This document shows, one piece after another, positions 42,992-50,884 of a stretch of DNA of 64,000 nucleotides (positions within the stretch are counted from its first letter, which is position 1; the number at the start of each line of letters is the position of its first letter). Source of the DNA: Levilactobacillus brevis (lineage in GTDB: Bacteria; Bacillota; Bacilli; Lactobacillales; Lactobacillaceae); the NCBI GenBank assembly GCA_003666485.1, contig CP032931.1, positions 2,542,001-2,606,000 on the forward strand. The letters run 5' to 3'. The translations under genes were made by a program, and so were the position numbers. The notes under the pieces are model-generated. The model was not told where the DNA came from. It worked only from the letters and a program-made list of their open reading frames with translations, and did not search any database.

Positions 42992-43135
42992 ACATCCGCC
43001 TACCGTCCATCAAAGATGGGTCGGAATGCGGTGGGCGGACGTGTCGAGCCAAAGCCCGGTCTCGACACCTCGTCTTTGAGCCGAAGTTCGCGTCTCAAAG
43101 ACGCCAGAGCAGACGGAACTGCTGGCTGGCGGAGG
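42992..43135 (+). repeat. Single A-type half repeat, right end lost (S9)
   Basis: It keeps CCGCCTACCGTCC, the GTCGAGCCAAAG core and CGTCTCAAAGACGCCAG but lacks the right terminal stem. It lies inside the haem cluster, between two transcription units. Confidence 0.78.
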
Positions 43136-43208
43136 TATCCTGGTTTCGCTAGTCTTAGCGTTTACTAGATACCTGCCAACACCTCGTCCACGCTGACTTG
43201 TATAACCA

Positions 43209-43238
43209 AAAAATCACCACCGAAAACCGGTAGTGACT
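43209..43238 (-). terminator. Terminator after the NEAT/Ig-like gene
   Basis: TCACCACCG / CGGTAGTGA with an AAAAC loop and flanking A-runs; on the minus strand it ends with Us. Confidence 0.75.
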
Positions 43239-43250
43239 TTACCACTTCAC

Positions 43251-43988
43251 TTACTTAACAGTAACAGTCTTCGTCACGGTCTTGTAGCCCGCCTTGGTTG
43301 CGGTGACCTTTAGCTTCCAGCTCTTCTTCACAGCCTTCTTCAGCTTGACCGTGTAAGCCTTCTTCTTGGTCGTGACCTTACCTAAGGTCTTCTTGTTGTG
43401 CTTGACCGTCACCTTGGCGCCCTTGGTCGCGGTCCCGCTTAACTTCTTGGCTTTGGCCTTGATCTTCTTGGTGCTCAAAGCAACCTTCTTGGCCTTAGCC
43501 TTGCTGGTGGCCTTTAAACTGCTAGTGTTAAATTTCAGGGTCGCAGATTCTTGCATCTTAATGGTTTGGCCGTTCATTGGGACTGCCAAACTAAATCCGA
43601 TGACTTGGTCCTTCTTCAAGTTAACGTTACTGAAGGTGTATGTATTGCCGCTTGCCGCCTTCGTTACTTGGGCGTCCTTGCCATTTAATGTCAGTGCTTG
43701 GATAAATTGGTTACCAGCAGTGGTGCCCTTAATGGTGACCGTTGCCTTCTTACTCTTCACGCTGACCGTTACCTTGCTGTTGAGGTATTGGGCCGCTTCA
43801 GAAGCCGTCGTGGTCCCGGTCTTGTAGACGTTGAAGTTGATGCTGTACTTACCATTAGCCAATTTAGCTGCGTTCAAAGCAGCCGCTTGCGCCGTCGACG
43901 TTGGGGTAACGACTTGATTCAGGGAAATACCGGCACCCGCACTAGTCAGCATTAATAAAACACTCATCACAGTTAAAGATTTTTTCAT
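43251..43988 (-). CDS. Secreted NEAT-domain protein with lysine-rich Ig-like tail
   Basis: This is a 245-aa exported protein. The signal peptide ends at TAQA (about residue 35). One NEAT-like domain (residues 40-155: NGKYSINFNVYKTGTTTASE, GNTYTFSNVNLKKDQVIGFS) is followed by a very basic Ig-like module (about 80 residues, about one third Lys). It has no LPxTG or membrane anchor; the basic tail may hold it on teichoic acids. It would act as a soluble or wall-bound haemophore feeding the downstream NEAT/ABC system. GGAGG 8 nt before the ATG at 43988 sets the start. It has its own promoter and terminator. Confidence 0.82.
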   Translation of the reverse strand: MKKSLTVMSVLLMLTSAGAGISLNQVVTPTSTAQAAALNAAKLANGKYSINFNVYKTGTTTASEAAQYLNSKVTVSVKSKKATVTIKGTTAGNQFIQALTLNGKDAQVTKAASGNTYTFSNVNLKKDQVIGFSLAVPMNGQTIKMQESATLKFNTSSLKATSKAKAKKVALSTKKIKAKAKKLSGTATKGAKVTVKHNKKTLGKVTTKKKAYTVKLKKAVKKSWKLKVTATKAGYKTVTKTVTVK

Positions 43989-44075
43989 AAAATGTCCCTC
44001 CAAAACAAAAAATGTGTGTATTAATGAATCCGTTTTCATAGTAGCACGATTACTAGTTGAGTACCACAATTTTGT

Positions 44076-44099
44076 AACCAATTTAACTAACAATTGGTT
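44076..44099. promoter_or_regulatory. Inverted repeat AACCAATT-N8-AATTGGTT (candidate operator)
   Basis: Perfect 8-bp arms about 90 bp upstream of the NEAT/Ig-like gene. The half-site recurs upstream of the NEAT/ABC operon. Confidence 0.55.
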
Positions 44100-44227
44100 T
44101 ATATACTGATAGATGACTGTCCGCTAATGCCATGAAAAAAGCCCCAACGACGGCATTTACCGCGTTAGAGCTTTCACAGTTTTTGTTAGCGTTATCGGGT
44201 CAGTTGGGTTTGACCATTAACTATCGA

Positions 44228-44536
44228 CTACCCAATGTGATTTTCATGTAAAATCGCTGCCACTTCTTCTTGCATTTCCGGCGTGCGTTTCCACTCCTGA
44301 AATTCGGTGAAGTCTTCTTCAGGCATCGTGTAATTCTCATTGACATAGTCCTCGTACGCCTGCACGTGCGGCGTGTGGGCAATGTTGAGCTGGAGGATGC
44401 GGACCTGCTTGATCAGCTTCCGTTCGACCGCCAACTCCGCCCGGCCGTTTTGGACCATGTCACTGATTTCCATGTACTTGCTCCCATCGAGGCGTGTAAT
44501 TTCCTCGATCAATGTAAATGTCTCATGACTTTTCAT
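44228..44536 (-). CDS. Small acidic cytoplasmic protein, function unknown
   Basis: This 102-aa protein (MKSHETFTLIEEITRLDGSK and onward) is helical and acidic with no membrane segment. The ATG at 44536 follows GGAGGTGA. The promoter 130 bp upstream overlaps a CcpA cre site, so expression should fall when a preferred sugar is present. I do not recognise the family. Confidence 0.72.
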   Translation of the reverse strand: MKSHETFTLIEEITRLDGSKYMEISDMVQNGRAELAVERKLIKQVRILQLNIAHTPHVQAYEDYVNENYTMPEEDFTEFQEWKRTPEMQEEVAAILHENHIG

Positions 44537-44673
44537 CACAATCACCTCCACACAATATTTCTATTATACCGTGATTTTGGGCAAAACAAAACCACTACCA
44601 GGGAATGGCAGTGGTCGGCATAAGAGAGAAAGAGAATTGATTAGAAGGTAATTATTAATACCTTACGAGATAT

Positions 44674-44703
44674 AATATACCGGTTTTTGTAAGCGCTGTC
44701 AAT
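44674..44703 (-). promoter_or_regulatory. Promoter with overlapping cre site
   Basis: On the minus strand: -35 TTGACA (44698-44703), 17-bp spacer, -10 TATATT (44674-44679). TGACAGCGCTTACA (44688-44701) matches the CcpA cre consensus and covers the -35 box, which fits repression of the 102-aa gene. Confidence 0.72.
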
Positions 44704-44831
44704 GCTTTTCAAAAAATAGTTGGTAATTTTCACTATTTTTTTGTGACATGGCCATGGGGCTTGATGATTTGTGGGCCGTAGTTGCCGATTGGCGGGGCTT
44801 TCCACGTTCACCCACGCATCCACCACATTTC

Positions 44832-44875
44832 CTAAATAAAAAAGAAACAGCCACCTGCGCAGCCGTCTCTTCCGT
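44832..44875 (-). terminator. Hairpin terminator on the minus strand
   Basis: On the minus strand AGAGACGGC pairs with GCTGTTTCT (two G-U pairs) and is followed by TTTTTTATTT. No gene was found directly upstream of it, so it may end a short untranslated RNA or an old transcript. Confidence 0.5.
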
Positions 44876-44986
44876 TAATTTCACGATTTACTTACCTAAA
44901 AGTTGCAAGTACAAAAACACCTGATAATACTCAGCTGACAAGGATTTGTGAACACTAAATTAGTCCACACCGCCATCTGCGGCTGT

Positions 44987-45022
44987 CAGAGATTACCCGC
45001 CAAATTTGCAGGGAAATCTCTG
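44987..45022. repeat. Hairpin in the intergenic gap
   Basis: CAGAGATT and CCC pair with GGG and AATCTCTG around a 12-nt loop. It lies between the terminator at 44832 and the repeat at 45063. Confidence 0.55.
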
Positions 45023-45062
45023 AAATGGCAACGTTCATCCACACTAGTGGGTAACCTGTCAC

Positions 45063-45240
45063 GTAGCCGAGAGTGAGCTAAATTTGGACTCAGCCGTGGG
45101 AGTTTTCAAGTGACCTGCTTGGAAACTGGCGTCTTCGAGACGTGATTTTCGGCTCGAAGCGAGGTTGAAGACCGACTTTTGGCTTCGACCGGTCCTTCCC
45201 ACAGCGTCACGGTCCAAATTTGGCGAACGGTAAGGCGACC
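45063..45240 (-). repeat. Single A-type half repeat, leftward (S10)
   Basis: The terminal stem pairs TAAATTTGGAC with GTCCAAATTTG, a sequence different from other copies but still paired. The core (CGAAGCGAGG, TTCGAGACG) is conserved. Confidence 0.85.
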
Positions 45241-45330
45241 AGCACCGATCACATGACATTCAAAGACTACTTTTGTCCTTGTGGTATCACCATAAATCTG
45301 GCTACTTTCGAGCTTGCAACCTTTAATTAC

Positions 45331-46062
45331 TTATCCCTGATTGCGGGCAACCACGATCAGCATCATTGGCCGCCGCAACTCGTCGCGCATGCCAGGTAGG
45401 TCCAGCATGGACACCGGTGGCTGCGGCTCGACGACGTGCTCTAGTACAAAGCCCCGTTGTAGGAGCGTCTCCAAGTAAGTCGTCAATGTCCGGTGGTATT
45501 TACGAACTGGTGTATCAAGAAACTCCGTCGTCCGTTCGCCTTCCTCAAAGTACCGGTCGACCGGAAAATCTTGAATCTGCCCTTGACTGTCACGGTGCCA
45601 CTGCTCGCTACCAGCTGCCGTGAAGACGGGATGCTCCACGGAAAAGATAAATTGCCCGTTCGGTTTCAGGTAGCGCGCCACTTGTTCGACGACCGCAGCA
45701 AAGTCTGGTACGTAGTGCAGGGCCAGCGAGCTAAGTACCGTCTCATACTGATCAGCCGGTAAGTCTAACTTGGTCAGGTCGCCTCGCTGATAGGTGATGA
45801 CCGGACTCGTCGTCTTTTGCCGGGCCACGGCCAGCATCTTTTCAGAAATATCGATGCCCAGTACGGACCGTGCGCCGTGTTCCGCCGCATAACGGGCGTG
45901 CCAACCATAGCCACAGCCCAGGTCCAGCACGTCTTGATTCGTGAAGTCTGGCAAGAGTGGTGCTAGTGTCGCCCACTCCCCGGCTCCGGCTAAGCCCTGT
46001 TGGCTCCGCGGCATTTGTTGGTAGCGTTCAAAAAATTTTTCATTGTCATAAATTGCTGTCAT
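45331..46062 (-). CDS. Class I SAM-dependent methyltransferase
   Basis: This 243-aa enzyme has the SAM-binding motif VLDLGCGYGWHARYAAEHGA (near residues 50-69), an acidic motif II (VLGIDISEKML) and motif IV (LSSLALHYVPDF). It belongs to the UbiE/Methyltransf_11 type; the substrate cannot be told from sequence. The ATG at 46062 follows GGAGG. It stands alone between a repeat and tagH. Confidence 0.9.
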   Translation of the reverse strand: MTAIYDNEKFFERYQQMPRSQQGLAGAGEWATLAPLLPDFTNQDVLDLGCGYGWHARYAAEHGARSVLGIDISEKMLAVARQKTTSPVITYQRGDLTKLDLPADQYETVLSSLALHYVPDFAAVVEQVARYLKPNGQFIFSVEHPVFTAAGSEQWHRDSQGQIQDFPVDRYFEEGERTTEFLDTPVRKYHRTLTTYLETLLQRGFVLEHVVEPQPPVSMLDLPGMRDELRRPMMLIVVARNQG

Positions 46063-46388
46063 GATTTTTCCTCCATGTGAATTGACTAAGCGCAACAAGT
46101 CACATGGCCCAATACCCGCTTATATGCAATCATGAGACCACCCCTAACGTTTTGGATTGGCCCCAGTATAGCAACTTCTGACAATTCTGACAATTTAAAA
46201 CCAACATCGCGGTCGAAAGACAAAAAAAGAGGCCGGATTGCTCCAGCCCCACCATTTAGTTTCCACCAAATGAGAGATAAACCTTTATTCAATTCATTGG
46301 GAAATTAAATAAAGGGGTAAATAAATGGTAACTTAAAGATACCACGATAAATGATAAAAATCTATCCATTTTATTACCGTGTTCTAAT
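46063..46388. other. Intergenic gap between methyltransferase and tagH
   Basis: 326 bp with no credible frame. An inverted repeat CCTTTATT (46282-46289) / AATAAAGG (46308-46315) lies near the end of tagH and may be its terminator, although the U-run is poor. Confidence 0.4.
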
Positions 46389-47474
46389 TTATTTAACGTT
46401 AGTTGTCTTGTTCTGGTCGTGCAGTACTGTTTCGGGGTGCACGATGTTACTTGGATGCTCGATGACCTCACCCAGCGAATGCCCAGAAATATTGACCAGG
46501 CAGGCCACCACAAAGACGATGGCCACGGCACTGGTCAGTAACCGGTTGCCCCAGCTCATCTTTTCGCTGATGACCGACCCATAGAAATCTTTCTTGACCT
46601 CAGCCGCTACGTTGCGATCCGTTGGCGCCGCCGCTTGGCGTTCCTCGGTGACCTGCTTTTGGTAAGCGTCGATGTCAAACGACTTCTGGTTGGTCTTCAT
46701 TTGGCGTTGGAAGTGCTTTTTTTCCTTCTTGGTCTGGCCCTTGAACCACTTGGTGAATTCGCGGTAATGCTTGACCACGTCCTTGGTGGCGCCAAGTTCT
46801 TTCAGCGTACCGTAGTGGATCCAAGCAACCCGGTCACACAAGATTTCCACTTGCTTTAAGGAGTGACTGACGAAGACGATGGTCTTGCCCTCATCCTTGA
46901 ATTCAGAAATCTTGTCCACACATTTTTGGTAGAAAGTATCATCCCCGACGGACAGCGCTTCATCAATGATGAGGATATCCGGGTTGACGTGCACGGCGAT
47001 GGAGAACCCTAGCCGGGACTTCATCCCTGAGGAGTAACTCTTGACTGGTTGGTACAAGAAATCACCAATATCAGCAAACGACACGATGTCGTCCATCAAC
47101 GCATCGATCTCGGGATTGGTCAGCCCCTGCATCAAGGCCTTCAACCGGATGTTTTCCAATCCAGTCAGGTTGCCCCGCAGTCCAGCCCCAATCGCAATGA
47201 TCGAGGTATCGCCGCGAACATCGACCGTCCCCGTCGTTTGGGGAATGATGCCGGAAATGATGTTGGACAAGGTGGACTTTCCAGAGCCGTTGACCCCGAT
47301 CAAGCCCAGCGTTTCGCCCGGCTTCACTTCCAGGGAAATGCCCATCAGTGACCAGAAGTGCGGCACCGTTGAGTTGCGCAGCGAGAAGAACGACCGCAGC
47401 TTTTCAGCCTGGCTCTTGTAAAGATCGTATTCCTTCGTAACGTGTTGTACCTTAATTTTGTAAGAATTATCCAT
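46389..47474 (-). CDS. tagH: Teichoic acid export ATPase TagH
   Basis: This is a 361-aa ABC ATPase. Walker A is GVNGSGKST, the signature YSSGMKSRLGFS (the TagH-type variant), and Walker B ILIIDEALSVGDD. The C-terminal part (residues 250-361) has a charged linker and one membrane helix (LLTSAVAIVFVVACLVNI) with an extracytoplasmic tail. With TagG it moves wall teichoic acid across the membrane. No tagG gene is adjacent here, which is unusual, since the two are usually an operon. Confidence 0.92.
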   Translation of the reverse strand: MDNSYKIKVQHVTKEYDLYKSQAEKLRSFFSLRNSTVPHFWSLMGISLEVKPGETLGLIGVNGSGKSTLSNIISGIIPQTTGTVDVRGDTSIIAIGAGLRGNLTGLENIRLKALMQGLTNPEIDALMDDIVSFADIGDFLYQPVKSYSSGMKSRLGFSIAVHVNPDILIIDEALSVGDDTFYQKCVDKISEFKDEGKTIVFVSHSLKQVEILCDRVAWIHYGTLKELGATKDVVKHYREFTKWFKGQTKKEKKHFQRQMKTNQKSFDIDAYQKQVTEERQAAAPTDRNVAAEVKKDFYGSVISEKMSWGNRLLTSAVAIVFVVACLVNISGHSLGEVIEHPSNIVHPETVLHDQNKTTNVK

Positions 47475-47544
47475 GAATTAAACTTCCTAACTCAGTTTTT
47501 GCGTTACCTACGCGCCCGTAAATGGACCGGGCTCAGTCTGTTGT

Positions 47545-47553
47545 ATTATACCA
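47545..47553 (-). promoter_or_regulatory. Extended -10 promoter of tagH
   Basis: On the minus strand TGGTATAAT, a consensus extended -10 (TGnTATAAT), lies about 70 bp before the tagH start. Confidence 0.6.
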
Positions 47554-47625
47554 AAAAATACTGCCTTGTGGGTAGTTTACGATGAGCTTTAGAACTTTAT
47601 TAAAGGACCGAGGTACAAAAAACAA

Positions 47626-47652
47626 AAGTTCCAGCCATGACGGCTAGAACTT
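47626..47652 (-). terminator. Terminator after the GH73 gene
   Basis: AAGTTCCAGCC (47626-47636) / GGCTAGAACTT (47642-47652), one mismatch. On the minus strand it is followed by TTGTTTTTT. Confidence 0.8.
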
Positions 47653-47665
47653 CCAGTGAATTGAC

Positions 47666-49105
47666 TTAAGCTAATGCGCGTGAATCGACCCAGTAATTGG
47701 TCTTATCGCCGTTGAATTTGAACCGGTACCACGTTGTGCCATAAGTCGTTTTGACGCCCTTATAGTTCACGGTAACCTTGGTCCCCTTCTTGACCCCCTT
47801 CGGCCAATCAAAGGTCTGCTGGTCGAAGTGCGTCTTCTTCACGTGATTGTACAAATGATACTTGCTGTACTTGGCACTCAACCTCTTGGTACCACTGGCA
47901 TTGGCATAGGTCACGTAATCATACTGTGGGCTGGCCGCCGCTTCGTTGGCCGCGATCCAGTACTTCTTATCGCCGACCTTGATGCGGTACCAGGTCGTTT
48001 TGATGCCATCCTGGGTGCGAACGGCTTGATTGTCCGCCGTATAGGACTTGGCGGTCAGTGCCTTTAACTTGCCCATCGACTTGGCCAAGTAGGGTGAATT
48101 GTACACGTGGTTGTAGTAATACCCACTCAATGCACTGTTGACCTTCACCTTTGCTGTTCCTTTGCTGTAGGTCACCTTTGGCAACGTCAATGCCTTACTG
48201 TAGAGCCAGTATCGCTTTGCGGAGGCGCCATTGCTAAAGGTAATGCGGTACCACGTGGTCTTGTTGCCATTCTTAGTGGTTTTCACGCCCCGCATGTTCA
48301 AATAGACCTGTACGTCTTGGCCGGCCTTCACTTTCTTCCAAGCCGTCTTGGTAATGTCAGCTCGCGTGCCCTTCACGTGATTGTACAGCCGATAGCTGGT
48401 GTACTTACTGTTCAACCGCGCTGTTTGCCCGCCAGCCGCGCCGTAATACTTGGCCGTCGCGTACGTCGGTTCTGGGGTGGTATCCGTTGAAGACTCGCTG
48501 GACGAACTACTGCTAGATGACGAAGAACTACTTGCGCTCCCGTCCAACAACGTGTTCAGACCATACGTCTTAATGATGGAAATCAAGCTGGATCCATACG
48601 TCGGTGCCGTCGCATAAGTATTGGTCAAGGCATTGGCCGCATCGCTGTAAGTCGCCGCGTTTTCCCGCCACGTCCCACTATAGAGTGTGGGATTGTAGCT
48701 GGTACCACCGCGCAAAAGCGTTGCGTTGTCGGTCATTGAAGCCTTGGCACTTGGATATTTTCGGAAATTGGCGTTCGTGTAATACAGTTGGCCATCACTG
48801 TCGTACTCGGCCGTTTGCATCGTCACGGACTGCCCGTTATAACTGCCTTTGATTCCAAAATAATTGTTAGCCGTCGTGGTCAGCGTACTGGTTCCCCAGG
48901 CACTTTCCAACGCCGCCTGCGCCATCATGACGGACGGGTACAATTTATACTGGTTCGCCACCGAGGTGACGGGACTTTTCAACGTTGAAATGAAAGATTG
49001 AGGATCGGTAGTCGCCGCATGACCCGTTCCCTTACTCATGGTGAGACCGCCGAGACCCACGCCGACAATCAGCGTGGCCAGCAGCCATCTTTTTGTTCGT
49101 TTCAT
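47666..49105 (-). CDS. Secreted endo-beta-N-acetylglucosaminidase (GH73) with GW modules
   Basis: This is a 479-aa cell-wall hydrolase. It has a signal peptide (to about residue 31), a GH73 glucosaminidase domain (residues 36-190, catalytic Glu in QAALESAWGTS, then YFGIKGSYNG), a Ser-rich linker and three GW/SH3-like modules ending in YWxxxxAL-type repeats. GW modules bind lipoteichoic acid or wall polymers. It would cut the glycan backbone and help daughter-cell separation. Length and order fit lactobacillar autolysins. Confidence 0.92.
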   Translation of the reverse strand: MKRTKRWLLATLIVGVGLGGLTMSKGTGHAATTDPQSFISTLKSPVTSVANQYKLYPSVMMAQAALESAWGTSTLTTTANNYFGIKGSYNGQSVTMQTAEYDSDGQLYYTNANFRKYPSAKASMTDNATLLRGGTSYNPTLYSGTWRENAATYSDAANALTNTYATAPTYGSSLISIIKTYGLNTLLDGSASSSSSSSSSSSSESSTDTTPEPTYATAKYYGAAGGQTARLNSKYTSYRLYNHVKGTRADITKTAWKKVKAGQDVQVYLNMRGVKTTKNGNKTTWYRITFSNGASAKRYWLYSKALTLPKVTYSKGTAKVKVNSALSGYYYNHVYNSPYLAKSMGKLKALTAKSYTADNQAVRTQDGIKTTWYRIKVGDKKYWIAANEAAASPQYDYVTYANASGTKRLSAKYSKYHLYNHVKKTHFDQQTFDWPKGVKKGTKVTVNYKGVKTTYGTTWYRFKFNGDKTNYWVDSRALA

Positions 49106-49207
49106 CTTACCGGTTTCCCCCTTAAAATCGTTTCCAAGTCAAGAATACCATATCTCGACCGGGTGCAGAAAGGGGAATTTAAGAGAAAACGCCTTTGACA
49201 CAAAGAC

Positions 49208-49930
49208 TTAATCTAACTGACTTGCAGCGGCTTCATCCAAAATCACGGTCACGTTCGGATGAGTCTGCAAATAGCTGGCCGGCACGTCTGGCGTGACTGG
49301 ACCTTGAATCATGGCTGCCACTGCGGCTGCCTTGGCTTCACCGTAGGCCACAATCAGAATCTGCTTGGCTTTCAGAATGGATCCAATACCCATGGAGTAA
49401 GCGTAACGGGGTACTTTATCGGCGTTGGTAAAGAAACGGGCATTGGCGTCAATCGTTGATTCTGTCAGCGTCACCTTGTGCGTCGTGGATTCGGGATCCG
49501 TGCCGGGTTCGTTGAAGCCAATGTGCCCGTTCTTACCTAAGCCCAACAGTTGGAGATCAATCGGGTTGTCCGCGATAATTTGGTCGTATTCGCTGGTAGC
49601 GGCCGCTGCGTCTAAGTTAGACCCATCTGGCACGTAGGAATGCGCAAATGGCTTGGCGTTAAATAAGTGTTGTTGCATGAAGTAGTGGTAGCTTTGGGGA
49701 TGATCCGCATTCAGCCCCACGTATTCGTCCAGGTTGACCGACGTTAACTGACTGAAGTCCAAATCGCTGGCCACGAGTTGTCCATAAATCGTGACTGGCG
49801 TGCTCCCAGTGGCCAAGCCTAGAACCTTCGCATCATTTTGTAAGGCATCTTCAAAGACTTTGAACCCCGCTTTGCCGCCTGCTTGCTTGTCACTGACAAT
49901 TTGTACATTCATATTTGTTAATTGTTCCAT
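49208..49930 (-). CDS. nagB: Glucosamine-6-phosphate deaminase
   Basis: This 240-aa enzyme turns glucosamine-6-phosphate into fructose-6-phosphate and ammonia. [12 protein letters not shown] lies near residue 42, [20 protein letters not shown] holds the catalytic Asp, and [18 protein letters not shown] is the NagB signature. The start chosen is the ATG at 49930 with GGGAG upstream; an ATG six codons later is also used in homologues. NagR-like operators lie upstream. It opposes GlmS, encoded 1 kb away. Confidence 0.95.
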   Translation of the reverse strand: MEQLTNMNVQIVSDKQAGGKAGFKVFEDALQNDAKVLGLATGSTPVTIYGQLVASDLDFSQLTSVNLDEYVGLNADHPQSYHYFMQQHLFNAKPFAHSYVPDGSNLDAAAATSEYDQIIADNPIDLQLLGLGKNGHIGFNEPGTDPESTTHKVTLTESTIDANARFFTNADKVPRYAYSMGIGSILKAKQILIVAYGEAKAAAVAAMIQGPVTPDVPASYLQTHPNVTVILDEAAASQLD

Positions 49931-49950
49931 ATCATTCAGTCTCCCTCTCT

Positions 49951-49989
49951 TAATGGTATAGCCCAATTATAAATGCTCTAGACCAGTTT
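49951..49989. promoter_or_regulatory. Two NagR (GntR)-type operators upstream of nagB
   Basis: AATGGTATAGCCCAATT (about 49952-49968) and ATGCTCTAGACCAGTT (about 49972-49987) resemble the palindromic ANTGGTNTAGACCANT sites of NagR/YvoA regulators. Confidence 0.65.
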
Positions 49990-50060
49990 TTCAAGCTTTT
50001 TGCTCAGGAGTTTGGTAAATTTTCTGTAAACAAAAAGGGCGACCGCCAATGGCTATCGTC

Positions 50061-50183
50061 CTACTTCCGCCGGATTCCCCGTCGGTTCGCGCTTAAATCG
50101 TTTTGCTGCTTACGGAATTTTTCAAAGGTCGCATCCCGTTGCTTCTGGTTCTTGTGACTATCGACTCGCTTCGTATACTTCAT
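50061..50183 (-). CDS. Small basic protein (40 aa), function unknown
   Basis: The protein is MKYTKRVDSHKNQKQRDATF and onward, with a basic end (NRRGIRRK). GGAGGTG 8 nt before the ATG at 50183 strongly supports translation. No family is recognised. It sits alone between nagB and a repeat unit. Confidence 0.6.
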   Translation of the reverse strand: MKYTKRVDSHKNQKQRDATFEKFRKQQNDLSANRRGIRRK

Positions 50184-50307
50184 GGTCTGCACCTCCGTTC
50201 CTCGTTTAGATGATTTGCAATTACTATACAACTAAACCTAAATTTAGGCAAGGAAAACACTTGATCTGTGTCGAACAAAGTCGGTTGTTGGGCAACTCAT
50301 TTTGAAG

Positions 50308-50799
50308 GCCGCCTTACCGTTCGTCTATTGTCCAAGCCAGTCGCCTACGGCTGCCAGGGGTTCCGCCTGCTCTGGGGAACGGCTACAGCCAAAGAGCGGG
50401 CTTCCACCTCGCTTCAAAGCCTCGCAAGGTCCGCGAGTCTCTGAAGTCGTCCTACCCAGTAACCTGGCACAAGACGCCAGCTAACTGGGTCGACACAGCT
50501 GGCTCCACCCCTGGCCTCCTCCGGCAGATTGATTAGGTCAAGTCAACTGACATTGGGTCGGCAACAATGCAATCACCAATTGACCAAAACCAGATACATT
50601 GACAACCACCAGTGTAGCCGAGAGTTCGGCTAATATGAGCTCAGCCGTGGGAGTTCCCTTAGCGGTGGGCTTTACCGGTTAGGGAACTGGCGTCTTTGAG
50701 ACGTGGTCTTCGGCTCAAAGCGAGGTGTCGAGACCGCTCTGTGGCTCGACCCGTCCGCCCACCGCGTTCCAGCTCATATTGGCCGAACGGTAAGGCGGC
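50308..50799. repeat. Composite intergenic repeat unit U11 (B + A, 492 bp)
   Basis: Perfect 16-bp inverted ends: GCCGCCTTACCGTTCG (50308-50323) and CGAACGGTAAGGCGGC (50784-50799). The rightward half is B-type, with its own GCCAGGGG (50353-50360) / CCCCTGGC (50508-50515) stem. The leftward half is A-type (50614-50799). It lies between the 40-aa gene and glmS. Confidence 0.9.
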
Positions 50800-50820
50800 A
50801 AACTATGCCTACATAGTTGC

Positions 50821-50872
50821 AAAAAACGGCCACCTCTCAGTTTGACCTGAGACGTGACCGCTTCGTTTTGTT
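50821..50872 (-). terminator. Terminator after glmS
   Basis: On the minus strand the stem CGGTCAC..TCTCAG / CTGAGA..GTGGCCG is followed by TTTTTT. Confidence 0.82.
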
Positions 50873-50884
50873 TTAAGTTAAACC

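Noticed and set aside
44641-44884. Two overlapping leftward frames of about 61 aa
   Set aside because: They cover the cre/promoter region and a terminator hairpin and have no homology-like features.
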